This document shows positions 14,676 through 28,059 of a stretch of 64,000 nucleotides of DNA, piece after piece. The DNA comes from Osedax fenrisi (lineage: Eukaryota; Annelida; Polychaeta; Sabellida; Siboglinidae). Made by a program: the position numbers and the translations under genes. The stretch's first letter is position 1. Each line of letters opens with the position of its first letter. The stretch is from the NCBI GenBank assembly GCA_964019155.1, contig OZ025242.1:66950040-67014039 (forward strand), given 5' to 3'. The notes beneath the pieces were generated by a model that saw only the letters and a program-made list of their open reading frames with translations, searched no databases and was not told where the DNA came from.

Positions 14676-16027
14676 GATATACGATTGGTCGTCCTTAAAA
14701 GACGATGCTTAAATAAAAAACACTTTCATTACCGAAGTGAAAAATAGATATTCAGCTCTAACTCTTCAAGACGAATCAACAACAATATTATTATCTGATA
14801 ACTCAAGATATGAAAATTTTGTATTGGCGTGCAAAAAATTTATGGCAAAGTGATCCCTTTAAAGCCTAAACAAAAGAAACGCATCCCCTGGGAAACACAT
14901 GAAGTGTGTGAAAACCGCGCATCTCTACAACAAGCGGCACGATTAAAAGACAAGCAGCCAACGACCGAAATATTAGAAATATTGTACAAGCTCAGAATAT
15001 GCTTGTAAATTCCTACGAAGAAGAACAGACACTTTATATTCAGAACAAAATAAACGAAATTAATAATGCAGTAAGCAATAACAAATCGGCGTTAGCATGG
15101 AAAGCAGTAAATGAAGTAAACGGTCGAAAGAAATCAAATAAGGGAAAAATAAAGGCTACCAGTGACATTGAACGCATCCAGAAGTGGAATAATCACTTTA
15201 GTGAGATTCTTATATCAACAATAGAACAACCAAACTCGAACATCAACGGAAATACTGAATCTGAATACAAACCAGAAATGCTTGACATAGAGACAGGCCT
15301 ATTCAAACCGGAAGAACTATTAAAAGCAACAAAAAGTGTACAAAACGGCAAGGCTACTGGACTAGATGAAATACCTGTCGAAGTATGGAAACTAAATGAA
15401 TTTCAGGACTTCCTGCTTGAATCGTGTAATAATATATACATGCAAAAACCAATAGAAAGATGGACAAAAGGATGAATACTACCATTCCCGAAAAAGGAGA
15501 TCTATCATTAACAACAAACTAAAGTGTAATTACTTTAACAGCAATATCAGCGAAGATATTAAATCTGATGCTATTAAACAGAATCCGTCCGCATGTCGAT
15601 CCTTTATTAAGGAAACACCAAAACGGGTTTCTAACAAATAGGTCGACATCAGTCATTCGTCGTATCCTAGAGGGAATTGAATCGAAAACCTACCGCTAAC
15701 TCTATTGTTCATAGATTTCTCCAAAGCCTTTGACTCTATAAATCGCAAAGAGATGAATTATATCCTAATTAAGTATGTAATTCCAGAAGAAATCACTAAC
15801 GCAATAATTATGCTATACAAAATGCACAATCTATTATTATATCACACGATGGAGACACGTCCTTTTTCAAGATAACGACTGGGATACTACAAGGTGATAC
15901 CTTAGCTCCGTTTCTATTTATTGTATGCCTCGACTACATATTAAAGAAATCACTGGATATAAACTCAAATCTTGGATTTACATGCTCACAAAGGAGAAGT
16001 AGACGTAACCCTGACATTTTCATAACC
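14676..16027 (+). pseudogene. RTE linker and N-terminal reverse transcriptase remnant, copy 1
   Basis: Linker plus fingers/palm of an RTE reverse transcriptase. The longest frame, 14999-15475 (158 aa), holds AWKAVNEVNGRKKSNK, HFSEIL, ATGLDEIPVEVWK and a final RWTKG, then an in-frame TGA. Beyond it, frame-shifted pieces show LPFPKK/GDLSL, LNRIRPHVDPLLRKHQNGF, a shortened NRSTS-IRRILEG (about four residues missing), motif A FIDFSKAFD (15708-15734) and motif B LQGDTLAPFLF (15887-15919). It ends at 16027 just before motif C (YADD). At least three frame breaks and several stops make it non-functional. Confidence 0.88.
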
Positions 16028-19000
16028 CACCATGTAGTACCTACCATGTAGTACCTACCGTGTAGTACCTACCATGTAGTACCCACCATGTAGTACCTAC
16101 CATGTAGTACCTACCGTGTAGTACCTACCCTGTAGTACCTACCATGTAGTACCTACCATGTAGTACCTACCATGTAGTACCTACCTACCGTGTAGTACCT
16201 ACCATGTAGTACCTACCATGTAGTACCTACCTACCATGTAGTACCTACCATGTAGTACCTACCGTGTAGTACCTACCATGTAGTACCTACCGTGTAGTAC
16301 CTACCATGTAGTACCTACCATGTAGTACCTACCCACCATGTAGTACCTACCTACCATGTAGTACCTACCATGTAGTACCTACCATGTAGTACCTACCTAC
16401 CGTGTAGTACCTACCATGTAGTACCTACCATGTAGTGACTACCATGTAGTACCTACCCTGTAGTACCTACCTACCATGTAGTACCTACCATGTAGTACCT
16501 ACCATGTAGTACCTACCATGTAGTACCTACCCTGTAGTACCTACCGTGTAGTACCTACCATGTAGTACCTACCATGTAGTACCTACCGTGTAGTACCTAC
16601 CATGTAGTACCTACCTACCATGTAGTACCTACCATGTAGTACCTACCATGTAGTACCTACCATGTAGTACCTACCTACCGTGTAGTACCTACCATGTAGT
16701 ACCTACCATGTAGTACCTACCTACCATGTAGTACCTACCATGTAGTACCTACCATGTAGTACCTACCATGTAGTACCTACCATGTAGTACCTACCTACCG
16801 TGTAGTACCTACCATGTAGTACCTACCATGTAGTGACTACCATGTAGTACCTACCATGTAGTACCTACAATGTAGTACCTACCATGTAGTACCTACCATG
16901 TAGTACCTACCATGTAGTACCTACCTACCATGTAGTACCTACCATGTAGTACCTACCTACCGTGTAGTACCTACCATGTAGTACCTACCTACCATGTAGT
17001 ACCTACCATGTAGTACCTACCATGTAGTACCTACCATGTAGTACCTACCGTGTAGTACCTACCATGTAGTACCTACCATGTAGTACCTACCTACCATGTA
17101 GTACCTACCGTGTAGTACCTACCATGTAGTACCTACCTACCATGTAGTACCTACCATGTAGTACCTACCATGTAGTACCTACCGTGTAGTACCTACCATG
17201 TAGTACCTACCTACCATGTAGTACCTACCATGTAGTACCTACCATGTAGTACCTACCATGTAGTACCTACCATGTAGTACCTACAATGTAGTACCTACCA
17301 TGTAGTACCTACCATGTAGTACCTACCATGTAGTACCTACCATGTAGTACCTACCATGTAGTACCCACCGTGTAGTACCTACCGTGTAGTACCTACCATG
17401 TAGTACCTACCGTGTAGTACCCACCATGTAGTACCTACCATGTAGTACCTACCATGTAGTACCCACCATGTAGTACCTACCATGTAGTACCTACCTACCA
17501 TGTAGTACCTACCATGTAGTACCTACCATGTAGTGACTACCATGTAGTACCTACCCTGTAGTACCTACCTACCATGTAGTACCTACCATGTAGTACCTAC
17601 CATGTAGTACCTACCGTGTAGTACCTACCATGTAGTACCTACCGTGTAGTACCTACCATGTAGTACCTACCATGTAGTACCTACCTACCGTGTAGTACCT
17701 ACCATGTAGTACCTACCATGTAGTACCTACCTACCATGTAGTACCTACCATGTAGTACCTACCGTGTAGTACCTACCTACCGTGTAGTACCTACCATGTA
17801 GTACCTACCGTGTAGTACCTACCATGTAGTACCTACCATGTAGTACCTACCGTGTAGTACCTACCATGTAGTACCTACCATGTAGTACCTACCATGTAGT
17901 ACCTACCTACCGTGTAGTACCCACCATGTAGTACCTACCTACCGTGTAGTACCTACCATGTAGTACCTACCATGTAGTACCTACCGTGTAGTACCTACCT
18001 ACCATGTAGTACCTACCGTGTAGTACCTACCTACCGTGTAGTACCTACCATGTAGTACCTACCGTGTAGTACCTACCATGTAGTACCTACCATGTAGTAC
18101 CTACCGTGTAGTACCTACCATGTAGTACCTACCATGTAGTACCTACCGTGTAGTACCTACCTACCATGTAGTACTTACCATGTAGTACCTACCTACCATG
18201 TAGTACTTACCATGTAGTACCTACCATGTAGTACCCACCATGTAGTACCTACCTACCATGTAGTACCTACCATGTAGTACCTACCATGTAGTACCTACCA
18301 TGTAGTACCTACCATGTAGTACCTACCATGTAGTACCTACCATGTAGTACCTACCTACCATGTAGTACCTACCATGTAGTACCTACCATGTAGTACCTAC
18401 CATGTAGTACCTACCATGTAGTACCTACCATGTAGTACCTACCATGTAGTACCTACCATGTAGTACCTACCATGTAGTACCTACCGTGTAGTACCTACCA
18501 TGTAGTACCTACCATGTAGTACCTACCTACCATGTAGTACCTACCATGTAGTACCTACCATGTAGTACCTACCTACCATGTAGTACATACCGTGTAGTAC
18601 CTACCGTGTAGTACCTACCGTGTAGTACCTACCGTGTAGTACCTACCATGTAGTACCTACCATGTAGTACCTACCATGTAGTACCTACCATGTAGTACCT
18701 ACCGTGTAGTACCTACCATGTAGTACCTACCATGTAGTACCTACCATGTAGTACCTACCTACCATGTAGTACCTACCATGTAGTACCTACCATGTAGTAC
18801 CTACCTACCATGTAGTACCTACCGTGTAGTACCTACCGTGTAGTACCTACCGTGTAGTACCTACCATGTAGTACCTACCATTTAGTACCTACCTACCATG
18901 TAGTACCTACCATGTAGTACCTACCATGTAGTACCTACCATGTAGTACCCACCATGTAGTACCTACCTACCATGTAGTACCTACCATGTAGTACCTACCA

Positions 19001-20384
19001 TGTAGTACCTACCTACCGTGTAGTACCTACCATGTAGTACCTACCATGTAGTGACTACCATGTAGTACCTACCCTGTAGTACCTACCTACCATGTAGTAC
19101 CTACCATGTAGTACCTACCATGTAGTACCTACCATGTAGTACCTACCTACCGTGTAGTACCTACCATGTAGTACCTACCATGTAGTACCTACCATGTAGT
19201 ACCTACCATGTAGTACCTACCATGTAGTACCTACCATGTAGTACCTACCATGTAGTACCTACCATGTAGTACCTACCATGTAGTACCTACCATGTAGTAC
19301 CTACCATGTAGTACCTACCATGTAGTACCTACCATGTAGTACCTACCATGTAGTACCTACCATGTAGTACCTACCATGTAGTACCTACCATGTAGTACCT
19401 ACCATGTAGTACCTACCTACCATGTAGTACCTACCATGTAGTACCTACCATGTAGTACCTACCTACCATGTAGTACCTACCGTGTAGTACCTACCGTGTA
19501 GTACCTACCGTGTAGTACCTACCATGTAGTACCTACCATTTAGTACCTACCTACCATGTAGTACCTACCATGTAGTACCTACCATGTAGTACCTACCATG
19601 TAGTACCCACCATGTAGTACCTACCTACCATGTAGTACCTACCATGTAGTACCTACCATGTAGTACCTACCTACCGTGTAGTACCTACCATGTAGTACCT
19701 ACCATGTAGTGACTACCATGTAGTACCTACCGTGTAGTACCTACCTACCATGTAGTACCTACCGTGTAGTACCTACCGTGTAGTACCTACCGTGTAGTAC
19801 CTACCTACCATGTAGTACCTACCGTGTAGTACCTACCGTGTAGTACCTACCATGTAGTACCTACCTACCATGTAGTACCTACCGTGTAGTACCTACCGTG
19901 TAGTACCTACCATGTAGTACCTACCGTGTAGTACCTACCATGTAGTACCTACCATGTAGTACCTACCGTGTAGTACCTACCGTGTAGTACCTACCATGTA
20001 GTACCTACCTACCATGTAGTACCTACCATGTAGTACCTACCATGTAGTACCTACCATGTAGTACCTACCATGTAGTACCTACCATGTAGTACCTACCATG
20101 TAGTACCTACCATGTAGTACCTACCATGTAGTACCTACCGTGTAGTACCTACCATGTAGTACCTACCATGTAGTACCTACCATGTAGTACCTACCATGTA
20201 GTACCTACCGTGTAGTACCTACCATGTAGTACCTACCTACCATGTAGTACCTACCATGTAGTACCTACCATGTAGTACCTACCATGTAGTACCTACCGTG
20301 TAGTACCTACCATGTAGTACCTACCATGTAGTACCTACCATGTAGTACCCACCGTGTAGTACCTACCATGTAGTACCTACCATG
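16028..20384. repeat. 14-bp satellite array, block 2
   Basis: Same satellite and same orientation as block 1, lying between cassette copies 1 and 2. Up to about 16740 it matches the start of block 3 base for base (offset 7910). From about 16840 it follows the 8.24-12.47 kb part of block 1 (offsets 8598, 8672, 8658, then 7910 near the cassette), with small unit-sized indels and one loss of about 750 bp. It therefore consists of the tail of one duplicated unit plus the head of the next. No gene is present. Confidence 0.97.
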
Positions 20385-21390
20385 GTTAACAATGAGGATC
20401 ATCGTTACATTTAAAATAAACACTGATGTCATCGGGGTATGTATGGATTCACATTTGAATTAGAATGTAGTGTAAGAGGGGTAGTAGGTATATATATATA
20501 TATTATTAAATAGTATGGGATAAAGGAGCGAATATTGAGGTAGGGGCATATACCATACGATATGTGGCGAGGAGTTTTATTGTATTAACTTTGGTGATAC
20601 GTGACTGGAAATAAATAAGGTTAGGTTCTAAACTATAGTTATACCAATAGATGTGGTATTGAAGTGAGGTAGTTTAGCTGAATACTAGTATGTCGAAGTC
20701 TAGCTGATAGGTCAACTAGGACTATAATGTTGACATTATTATTATCGAGTCTCTTAAGAAGGTCATTGGTTATTATATCGATGTAGTTTCAATTGATTTT
20801 GATATCACATATGTGCTTTTTAAAGGAGAACGCAAGCTTTTAGGGGGTTTTGTTATGTAATATGTAACCGTTTATTAGCTAATTGTTATGTGCAAGGCAT
20901 TAGTAGTGTACATGTATAGTTGAATGTTTATCGGTAGGTATTATTTAAACTGAATTAACAGTGATTAAACAATACAATAGTTGACCATTATATAAGGCAG
21001 ATATATAATATAATGTATTAATAACTATTGTAGTGGCCCTAGGAATTGAATATGTATTTAATATGGATAATTTATCTGCATATCGGATTGATCAGCTAAA
21101 TGATCTATGAAATAAAATTATTGTTAACTAAATGTGAATAGGAATATTAAAGTATATTGTTTTTATTTTTTGAATATTGAATAATTTAAAATAGGATAAT
21201 ATTTCAAATTCTCAGTCGTTCGACTGATTAAGATAAACGATAATATTTATATCTTATAAAATTATGGTATAGTTTAAGGTTATTTTTACCTCACCAAATT
21301 ACGAAAAATACATTTTATCTATGTTTTTATTAATATTAAATATCATTTAAATATATATTATCTATAACTTCTGAAATTTTCAAATGATTA
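20385..21390. other. AT-rich spacer of cassette copy 2, no gene seen
   Basis: Same 1-kb spacer as in copy 1, entered from the satellite at the same CATG/GTTAAC junction. I saw no difference from copy 1 in this part. Confidence 0.7.
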
Positions 21391-21910
21391 TATTTATTAT
21401 TGTGGATTTGTGGAGAGCTCAGTTTCCTCAGAATACTCGGCCTATATTTCTTCATCTGTATCCGAAGCGATACACGATGAACAGGTATGGTGATTATAAC
21501 TCCAATCCACCGGCTCCCCAGGTTTCGGATAGGGGACGGCCATTAGATATAATAATTAGCTGCGAATAACCAATAAGCTGTGCCGGACAAAATCGAGGTT
21601 GCCCCATGGCAAGGCATAGTATCTGTTTAGCCACCCGAGCAGGGTTACGCAAATGTGTATGGAGTAGCGACCGCACATTTTATCTAGCTACTGAAAGCAA
21701 AACATGACAAAACAATCTACAATATATCCATCAGGCATCGCTCGTCACGCGGAACAAGGAGCGCGTCCTACAATTTAATCTCAGGTTGCAGTCGAAAAGT
21801 CAGCGACTGAGAATAAGAAAAATAAAAATAAAAAACCTTAACTTATAAATGCTAGTACGAAGACCACGATAAGCACATTAAACACTGTAAAAATATGGAA
21901 AATATCATAA

Positions 21911-22579
21911 TTAATAGACTCAGCAGTAAGAACAGGTCAATATGTAGTATGTATACTAGAACACAGGTTCATACACGAAGATACTCTAATAAAAGAATAT
22001 ACATTTGACAAGTGGAAACTTATAACCTGCTCGTCATGGAGGAACAACCGTAAAGCTGCCACATTAGGTATTGGAATCCTTGTGAGCTTAAAAGCTTATA
22101 ATACAATAACAAAAGTTGAAAAGATAACTTCACGAATAATGACGATACAATTCCATGGTAACCCAATGACTATAATAATATCATATTACAGTCCAACGTA
22201 TGTCAGTGATGAAATAGAGACAGAAGATTTGTATACAGATCTCACAGCAATAACGAGACAGGTGCCTAAACATAACCTACTTTTAATTACTGGTAATTTT
22301 AAAGATCACCTCGGTCAATATGACGTTTTCAAATACTCTTTTCACTAGACCACAAATCGAAATGGCATTATGCTTAAAAATGTTCTACATGAAAATAAAT
22401 TGATATGCTTAAACACGCAATACCAGAAAATATCAGGTCAAACCTGGACTCATACTTCGCCAAACAACTTAAAATCACAAATTGATTTCATAATCACTAG
22501 CTCAAAGTGGAAAAATAGTGCAAAGAACACAAGAGCATATAATTCATTCATCAGTTTAAAATATCAAAAAAGTAAGTAA
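21911..22579 (+). pseudogene. RTE endonuclease domain remnant, copy 2
   Basis: Same reading frame and lesions as copy 1: in-frame TAG at 22346-22348, GNFKDHLG in place of GDFNAHLG, and loss of the terminal SDH segment. The open pieces are 22082-22348 and 22370-22579. I saw no nucleotide difference from copy 1 within the domain. Not functional. Confidence 0.87.
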
Positions 22580-22585
22580 AACCAA

Positions 22586-23937
22586 GATATACGATTGGTC
22601 GTCCTTAAAAGACGATGCTTAAATAAAAAACACTTTCATTACCGAAGTGAAAAATAGATATTCAGCTCTAACTCTTCAAGACGAATCAACAACAATATTA
22701 TTATCTGATAACTCAAGATATGAAAATTTTGTATTGGCGTGCAAAAAATTTATGGCAAAGTGATCCCTTTAAAGCCTAAACAAAAGAAACGCATCCCCTG
22801 GGAAACACATGAAGTGTGTGAAAACCGCGCATCTCTACAACAAGCGGCACGATTAAAAGACAAGCAGCCAACGACCGAAATATTAGAAATATTGTACAAG
22901 CTCAGAATATGCTTGTAAATTCCTACGAAGAAGAACAGACACTTTATATTCAGAACAAAATAAACGAAATTAATAATGCAGTAAGCAATAACAAATCGGC
23001 GTTAGCATGGAAAGCAGTAAATGAAGTAAACGGTCGAAAGAAATCAAATAAGGGAAAAATAAAGGCTACCAGTGACATTGAACGCATCCAGAAGTGGAAT
23101 AATCACTTTAGTGAGATTCTTATATCAACAATAGAACAACCAAACTCGAACATCAACGGAAATACTGAATCTGAATACAAACCAGAAATGCTTGACATAG
23201 AGACAGGCCTATTCAAACCGGAAGAACTATTAAAAGCAACAAAAAGTGTACAAAACGGCAAGGCTACTGGACTAGATGAAATACCTGTCGAAGTATGGAA
23301 ACTAAATGAATTTCAGGACTTCCTGCTTGAATCGTGTAATAATATATACATGCAAAAACCAATAGAAAGATGGACAAAAGGATGAATACTACCATTCCCG
23401 AAAAAGGAGATCTATCATTAACAACAAACTAAAGTGTAATTACTTTAACAGCAATATCAGCGAAGATATTAAATCTGATGCTATTAAACAGAATCCGTCC
23501 GCATGTCGATCCTTTATTAAGGAAACACCAAAACGGGTTTCTAACAAATAGGTCGACATCAGTCATTCGTCGTATCCTAGAGGGAATTGAATCGAAAACC
23601 TACCGCTAACTCTATTGTTCATAGATTTCTCCAAAGCCTTTGACTCTATAAATCGCAAAGAGATGAATTATATCCTAATTAAGTATGTAATTCCAGAAGA
23701 AATCACTAACGCAATAATTATGCTATACAAAATGCACAATCTATTATTATATCACACGATGGAGACACGTCCTTTTTCAAGATAACGACTGGGATACTAC
23801 AAGGTGATACCTTAGCTCCGTTTCTATTTATTGTATGCCTCGACTACATATTAAAGAAATCACTGGATATAAACTCAAATCTTGGATTTACATGCTCACA
23901 AAGGAGAAGTAGACGTAACCCTGACATTTTCATAACC
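22586..23937 (+). pseudogene. RTE linker and N-terminal reverse transcriptase remnant, copy 2
   Basis: Same structure as copy 1. The 158-aa frame is 22909-23385 and ends at the same TGA. Motif A is at 23618-23644 and motif B at 23797-23829. The truncation removes motif C and everything after it. The G at 22811 (shared with copy 1, C in copy 3) and the T at 23750 (G in copy 3) group copies 1 and 2 together. Confidence 0.87.
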
Positions 23938-26900
23938 CACCATGTAGTACCTACCATGTAGTACCTACCGTGTAGTACCTACCATGTAGTACCCACCATG
24001 TAGTACCTACCATGTAGTACCTACCGTGTAGTACCTACCCTGTAGTACCTACCATGTAGTACCTACCATGTAGTACCTACCATGTAGTACCTACCTACCG
24101 TGTAGTACCTACCATGTAGTACCTACCATGTAGTACCTACCTACCATGTAGTACCTACCATGTAGTACCTACCGTGTAGTACCTACCATGTAGTACCTAC
24201 CGTGTAGTACCTACCATGTAGTACCTACCATGTAGTACCTACCCACCATGTAGTACCTACCTACCATGTAGTACCTACCATGTAGTACCTACCATGTAGT
24301 ACCTACCTACCGTGTAGTACCTACCATGTAGTACCTACCATGTAGTGACTACCATGTAGTACCTACCCTGTAGTACCTACCTACCATGTAGTACCTACCA
24401 TGTAGTACCTACCATGTAGTACCTACCATGTAGTACCTACCCTGTAGTACCTACCGTGTAGTACCTACCATGTAGTACCTACCATGTAGTACCTACCGTG
24501 TAGTACCTACCATGTAGTACCTACCTACCATGTAGTACCTACCATGTAGTACCTACCATGTAGTACCTACCATGTAGTACCTACCTACCGTGTAGTACCT
24601 ACCATGTAGTACCTACCATGTAGTACCTACCTACCATGTAGTACCTACCGTGTAGTACCTACCGTGTAGTACCTACCGTGTAGTACCTACCCTGTAGTAC
24701 CTACCCTGTAGTACCTACCTACCATGTAGTACCTACCATGTAGTACCTACCATGTAGTACCTACCATGTAGTACCTACCATGTAGTACCTACCTACCATG
24801 TAGTACCTACCATGTAGTACCTACCTACCATGTAGTACCACCCGTGTAGTACCTACCATGTAGTACCTACCGTGTAGTACCTACCATGTAGTACCTACCA
24901 TGTAGTGACTACCATGTAGTACCTACCCTGTAGTACCTACCCTGTAGTACCTACCTACCATGTAGTACCTACCATGTAGTACCTACCATGTAGTACCTAC
25001 CATGTAGTACCTACCATGTAGTACCTACCATGTAGTACCTACCATGTAGTACCTACCATGTAGTACCTACCATGTAGTACCTACCTACCATGTAGTACCT
25101 ACCATGTAGTACCTACCATGTAGTACCTACCATGTAGTACCTACCATGTAGTACCTACCATGTAGTACCCACCGTGTAGTACCTACCATGTAGTACCTAC
25201 CGTGTAGTACCTACCATGTAGTACCTACCGTGTAGTACCTACCGTGTAGTACCTACCATGTAGTACCTACCATGTAGTACCTACCATGTAGTACCTACCA
25301 TGTAGTACCTACCATGTAGTACCTACCATGTAGTACCCACCGTGTAGTACCTACCATGTAGTACCTACCATGTAGTACCTACCATGTAGTACCTACCATG
25401 TAGTGACTACCATGTAGTACCTACCTACCATGTAGTACCTACCATGTAGTACCTACCATGTAGTACCTACCGTGTAGTACCTACCATGTAGTACCTACCA
25501 TGTAGTACCTACCATGTAGTACCTACCATGTAGTACCTACCTACCATGTAGTACCTACCATGTAGTACCTACCATGTAGTACCTACCATGTAGTACCTAC
25601 CTACCGTGTAGTACCTACCATGTAGTACCTACCATGTAGTGACTACCATGTAGTACCTACCCTGTAGTACCTACCTACCATGTAGTACCTACCATGTAGT
25701 ACCTACCATGTAGTACCTACCGTGTAGTACCTACCATGTAGTACCTACCATGTAGTACCTACCATGTAGTACCTACCGTGTAGTACCTACCCTGTAGTAC
25801 CTACCTACCGTGTAGTACCTACCATGTAGTACCTACCATGTAGTACCTACCATGTAGTACCTACCATGTAGTACCTACCTACCGTGTAGTACCTACCATG
25901 TAGTACCTACCGTGTAGTACCTACCATGTAGTACCTACCATGTAGTACCTACCATGTAGTACCTACCATGTAGTACCTACCCTGTAGTACCTACCTACCA
26001 TGTAGTACCTACCATGTAGTACCTACCGTGTAGTACCTACCATGTAGTACCTACCGTGTAGTACCTACCGTGTAGTACCTACCTACCATGTAGTACCTAC
26101 CGTGTAGTACCTACCGTGTAGTACCTACCGTGTAGTACCTACCATGTAGTACCTACCATGTAGTACCTACCGTGTAGTACCTACCATGTAGTACCTACCA
26201 TGTAGTACCTACCATGTAGTACCTACCATGTAGTACCTACCATGTAGTACCTACCTACCATGTAGTACCTACCATGTAGTGACTACCATGTAGTACCTAC
26301 CCTGTAGTACCTACCTACCATGTAGTACCTACCATGTAGTACCTACCATGTAGTACCTACCATGTAGTACCTACCTACCGTGTAGTACCTACCATGTAGT
26401 ACCTACCGTGTAGTACCTACCATGTAGTACCTACCGTGTAGTACCTACCGTGTAGTACCTACCTACCATGTAGTACCTACCGTGTAGTACCTACCGTGTA
26501 GTACCTACCTACCATGTAGTACCTACCATGTAGTGACTACCATGTAGTACCTACCCTGTAGTACCTACCTACCATGTAGTACCTACCATGTAGTACCTAC
26601 CGTGTAGTACCTACCGTGTAGTACCTACCATGTAGTACCTACCGTGTAGTACCTACCCTGTAGTACCTACCTACCATGTAGTACCTACCATGTAGTACCT
26701 ACCGTGTAGTACCTACCATGTAGTACCTACCGTGTAGTACCTACCGTGTAGTACCTACCGTGTAGTACCTACCATGTAGTACCTACCATGTAGTACCTAC
26801 CATGTAGTACCTACCATGTAGTACCTACCGTGTAGTACCTACCTACCATGTAGTACCTACCTACCATGTAGTACCTACCATGTAGTACCTACCGTGTAGT

Positions 26901-28059
26901 ACCTACCATGTAGTACCTACCATGTAGTACCTACCGTGTAGTACCTACCATGTAGTACCTACCTACCGTGTAGTACCTACCATGTAGTACCTACCATGTA
27001 GTACCTACCGTGTAGTACCTACCCTGTAGTACCTACCTACCATGTAGTACCTACCGTGTAGTACCTACCATGTAGTACCTACCATGTAGTACCTACCATG
27101 TAGTACCTACCATGTAGTACCTACCATGTAGTACCTACCATGTAGTACCTACCGTGTAGTACCTACCATGTAGTACCTACCTACCGTGTAGTACCTACCG
27201 TGTAGTACCTACCATGTAGTACCTACCTACCATGTAGTACCTACCGTGTAGTACCTACCGTGTAGTACCTACCATGTAGTACCTACCATGTAGTACCTAC
27301 CATGTAGTACCTACCGTGTAGTACCTACCATGTAGTACCTACCATGTAGTACCTACCATGTAGTACCTACCGTGTAGTACCTACCATGTAGTACCTACCA
27401 TGTAGTACCTACCCTGTAGTACCTACCATGTAGTACCTACCTACCGTGTAGTACCTACCATGTAGTACCTACCTACCATGTAGTACCTACCATGTAGTGA
27501 CTACCATGTAGTACCTACCATGTAGTACCTACCATGTAGTACCTACCATGTAGTACCTACCATGTAGTACCTACCATGTAGTACCTACCTACCATGTAGT
27601 ACCTACCATGTAGTACCTACCATGTAGTACCTACCATGTAGTACCTACCGTGTAGTACCTACCCTGTAGTACCTACCTACCATGTAGTACCTACCATGTA
27701 GTACCTACCGTGTAGTACCTACCATGTAGTACCTACCGTGTAGTACCTACCGTGTAGTACCTACCATGTAGTACCTACCATGTAGTACCTACCATGTAGT
27801 ACCTACCATGTAGTACCTACCATGTAGTACCTACCGTGTAGTACCTACCCTGTAGTACCTACCTACCATGTAGTACCTACCATGTAGTACCTACCATGTA
27901 GTACCTACCATGTAGTACCTACCATGTAGTACCTACCGTGTAGTACCTACCATGTAGTACCTACCGTGTAGTACCTACCGTGTAGTACCTACCGTGTAGT
28001 ACCTACCATGTAGTACCTACCGTGTAGTACCTACCATGTAGTACCTACCCTGTAGTACC

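Larger units (their letters stand above)
13481..16027 (+). mobile_element. RTE-clade non-LTR retrotransposon remnant, copy 1 (3'-truncated)
   Basis: Degenerate element in RTE order: a GC-richer leader (about 13481-14000), an apurinic-type endonuclease (14001-14669), a linker, then reverse transcriptase to 16027, where it is cut off by satellite. The cut lies after the codons for N-P-D-I-F-I-T, about 10 bp before the place where YADD would be, so the copy lacks RT motif C and the C-terminal domain. Its lesions are shared with copies 2 and 3. The leader has short overlapping frames on both strands (13474-13659 +, 13584-13766 -) that I regard as chance. An element this damaged cannot have moved itself. 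Confidence 0.88.
8240..16740. repeat. Large tandem duplication, unit 1 (satellite plus RTE cassette copy 1)
   Basis: The satellite from about 8240, cassette copy 1 and about 710 bp of satellite after it form a segment that recurs at 16840-24650. Landmark variants line up: ACAATG 8269 with 16867 and 8611 with 17283, GTGACT 8861 with 17533, GTACAT 9925 with 18583, CATTTA 10221 with 18879 and 10879 with 19537, GTGACT 11051 with 19709, cassette start 12475 with 20385. Unit 1 runs almost directly into unit 2. Boundaries are accurate to about 100 bp because the flanks are also satellite. Confidence 0.85.
21391..23937 (+). mobile_element. RTE-clade non-LTR retrotransposon remnant, copy 2 (3'-truncated)
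   Basis: Equal in length to copy 1 and cut at the same base (23937), with the same satellite order after it for about 710 bp. One difference from copies 1 and 3 was seen: C at 21475 (T at 13565 and 55147). It was produced with copy 1 by the ~8-kb tandem duplication, not by a separate insertion, because both junctions and both flanks are shared. Confidence 0.88.
16840..24650. repeat. Large tandem duplication, unit 2 (satellite plus RTE cassette copy 2)
   Basis: Second unit of the ~8-kb tandem duplication. Compared with unit 1 it has a 74-bp gain (five satellite units) before 17283 and a net loss of about 750 bp between the matches to about 11080 and 12330. Satellite after the cassette matches unit 1 until 16739/24649, where an A/G difference is followed by a different unit order. 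The cassettes in the two units differ at one base seen by eye. Confidence 0.85.
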
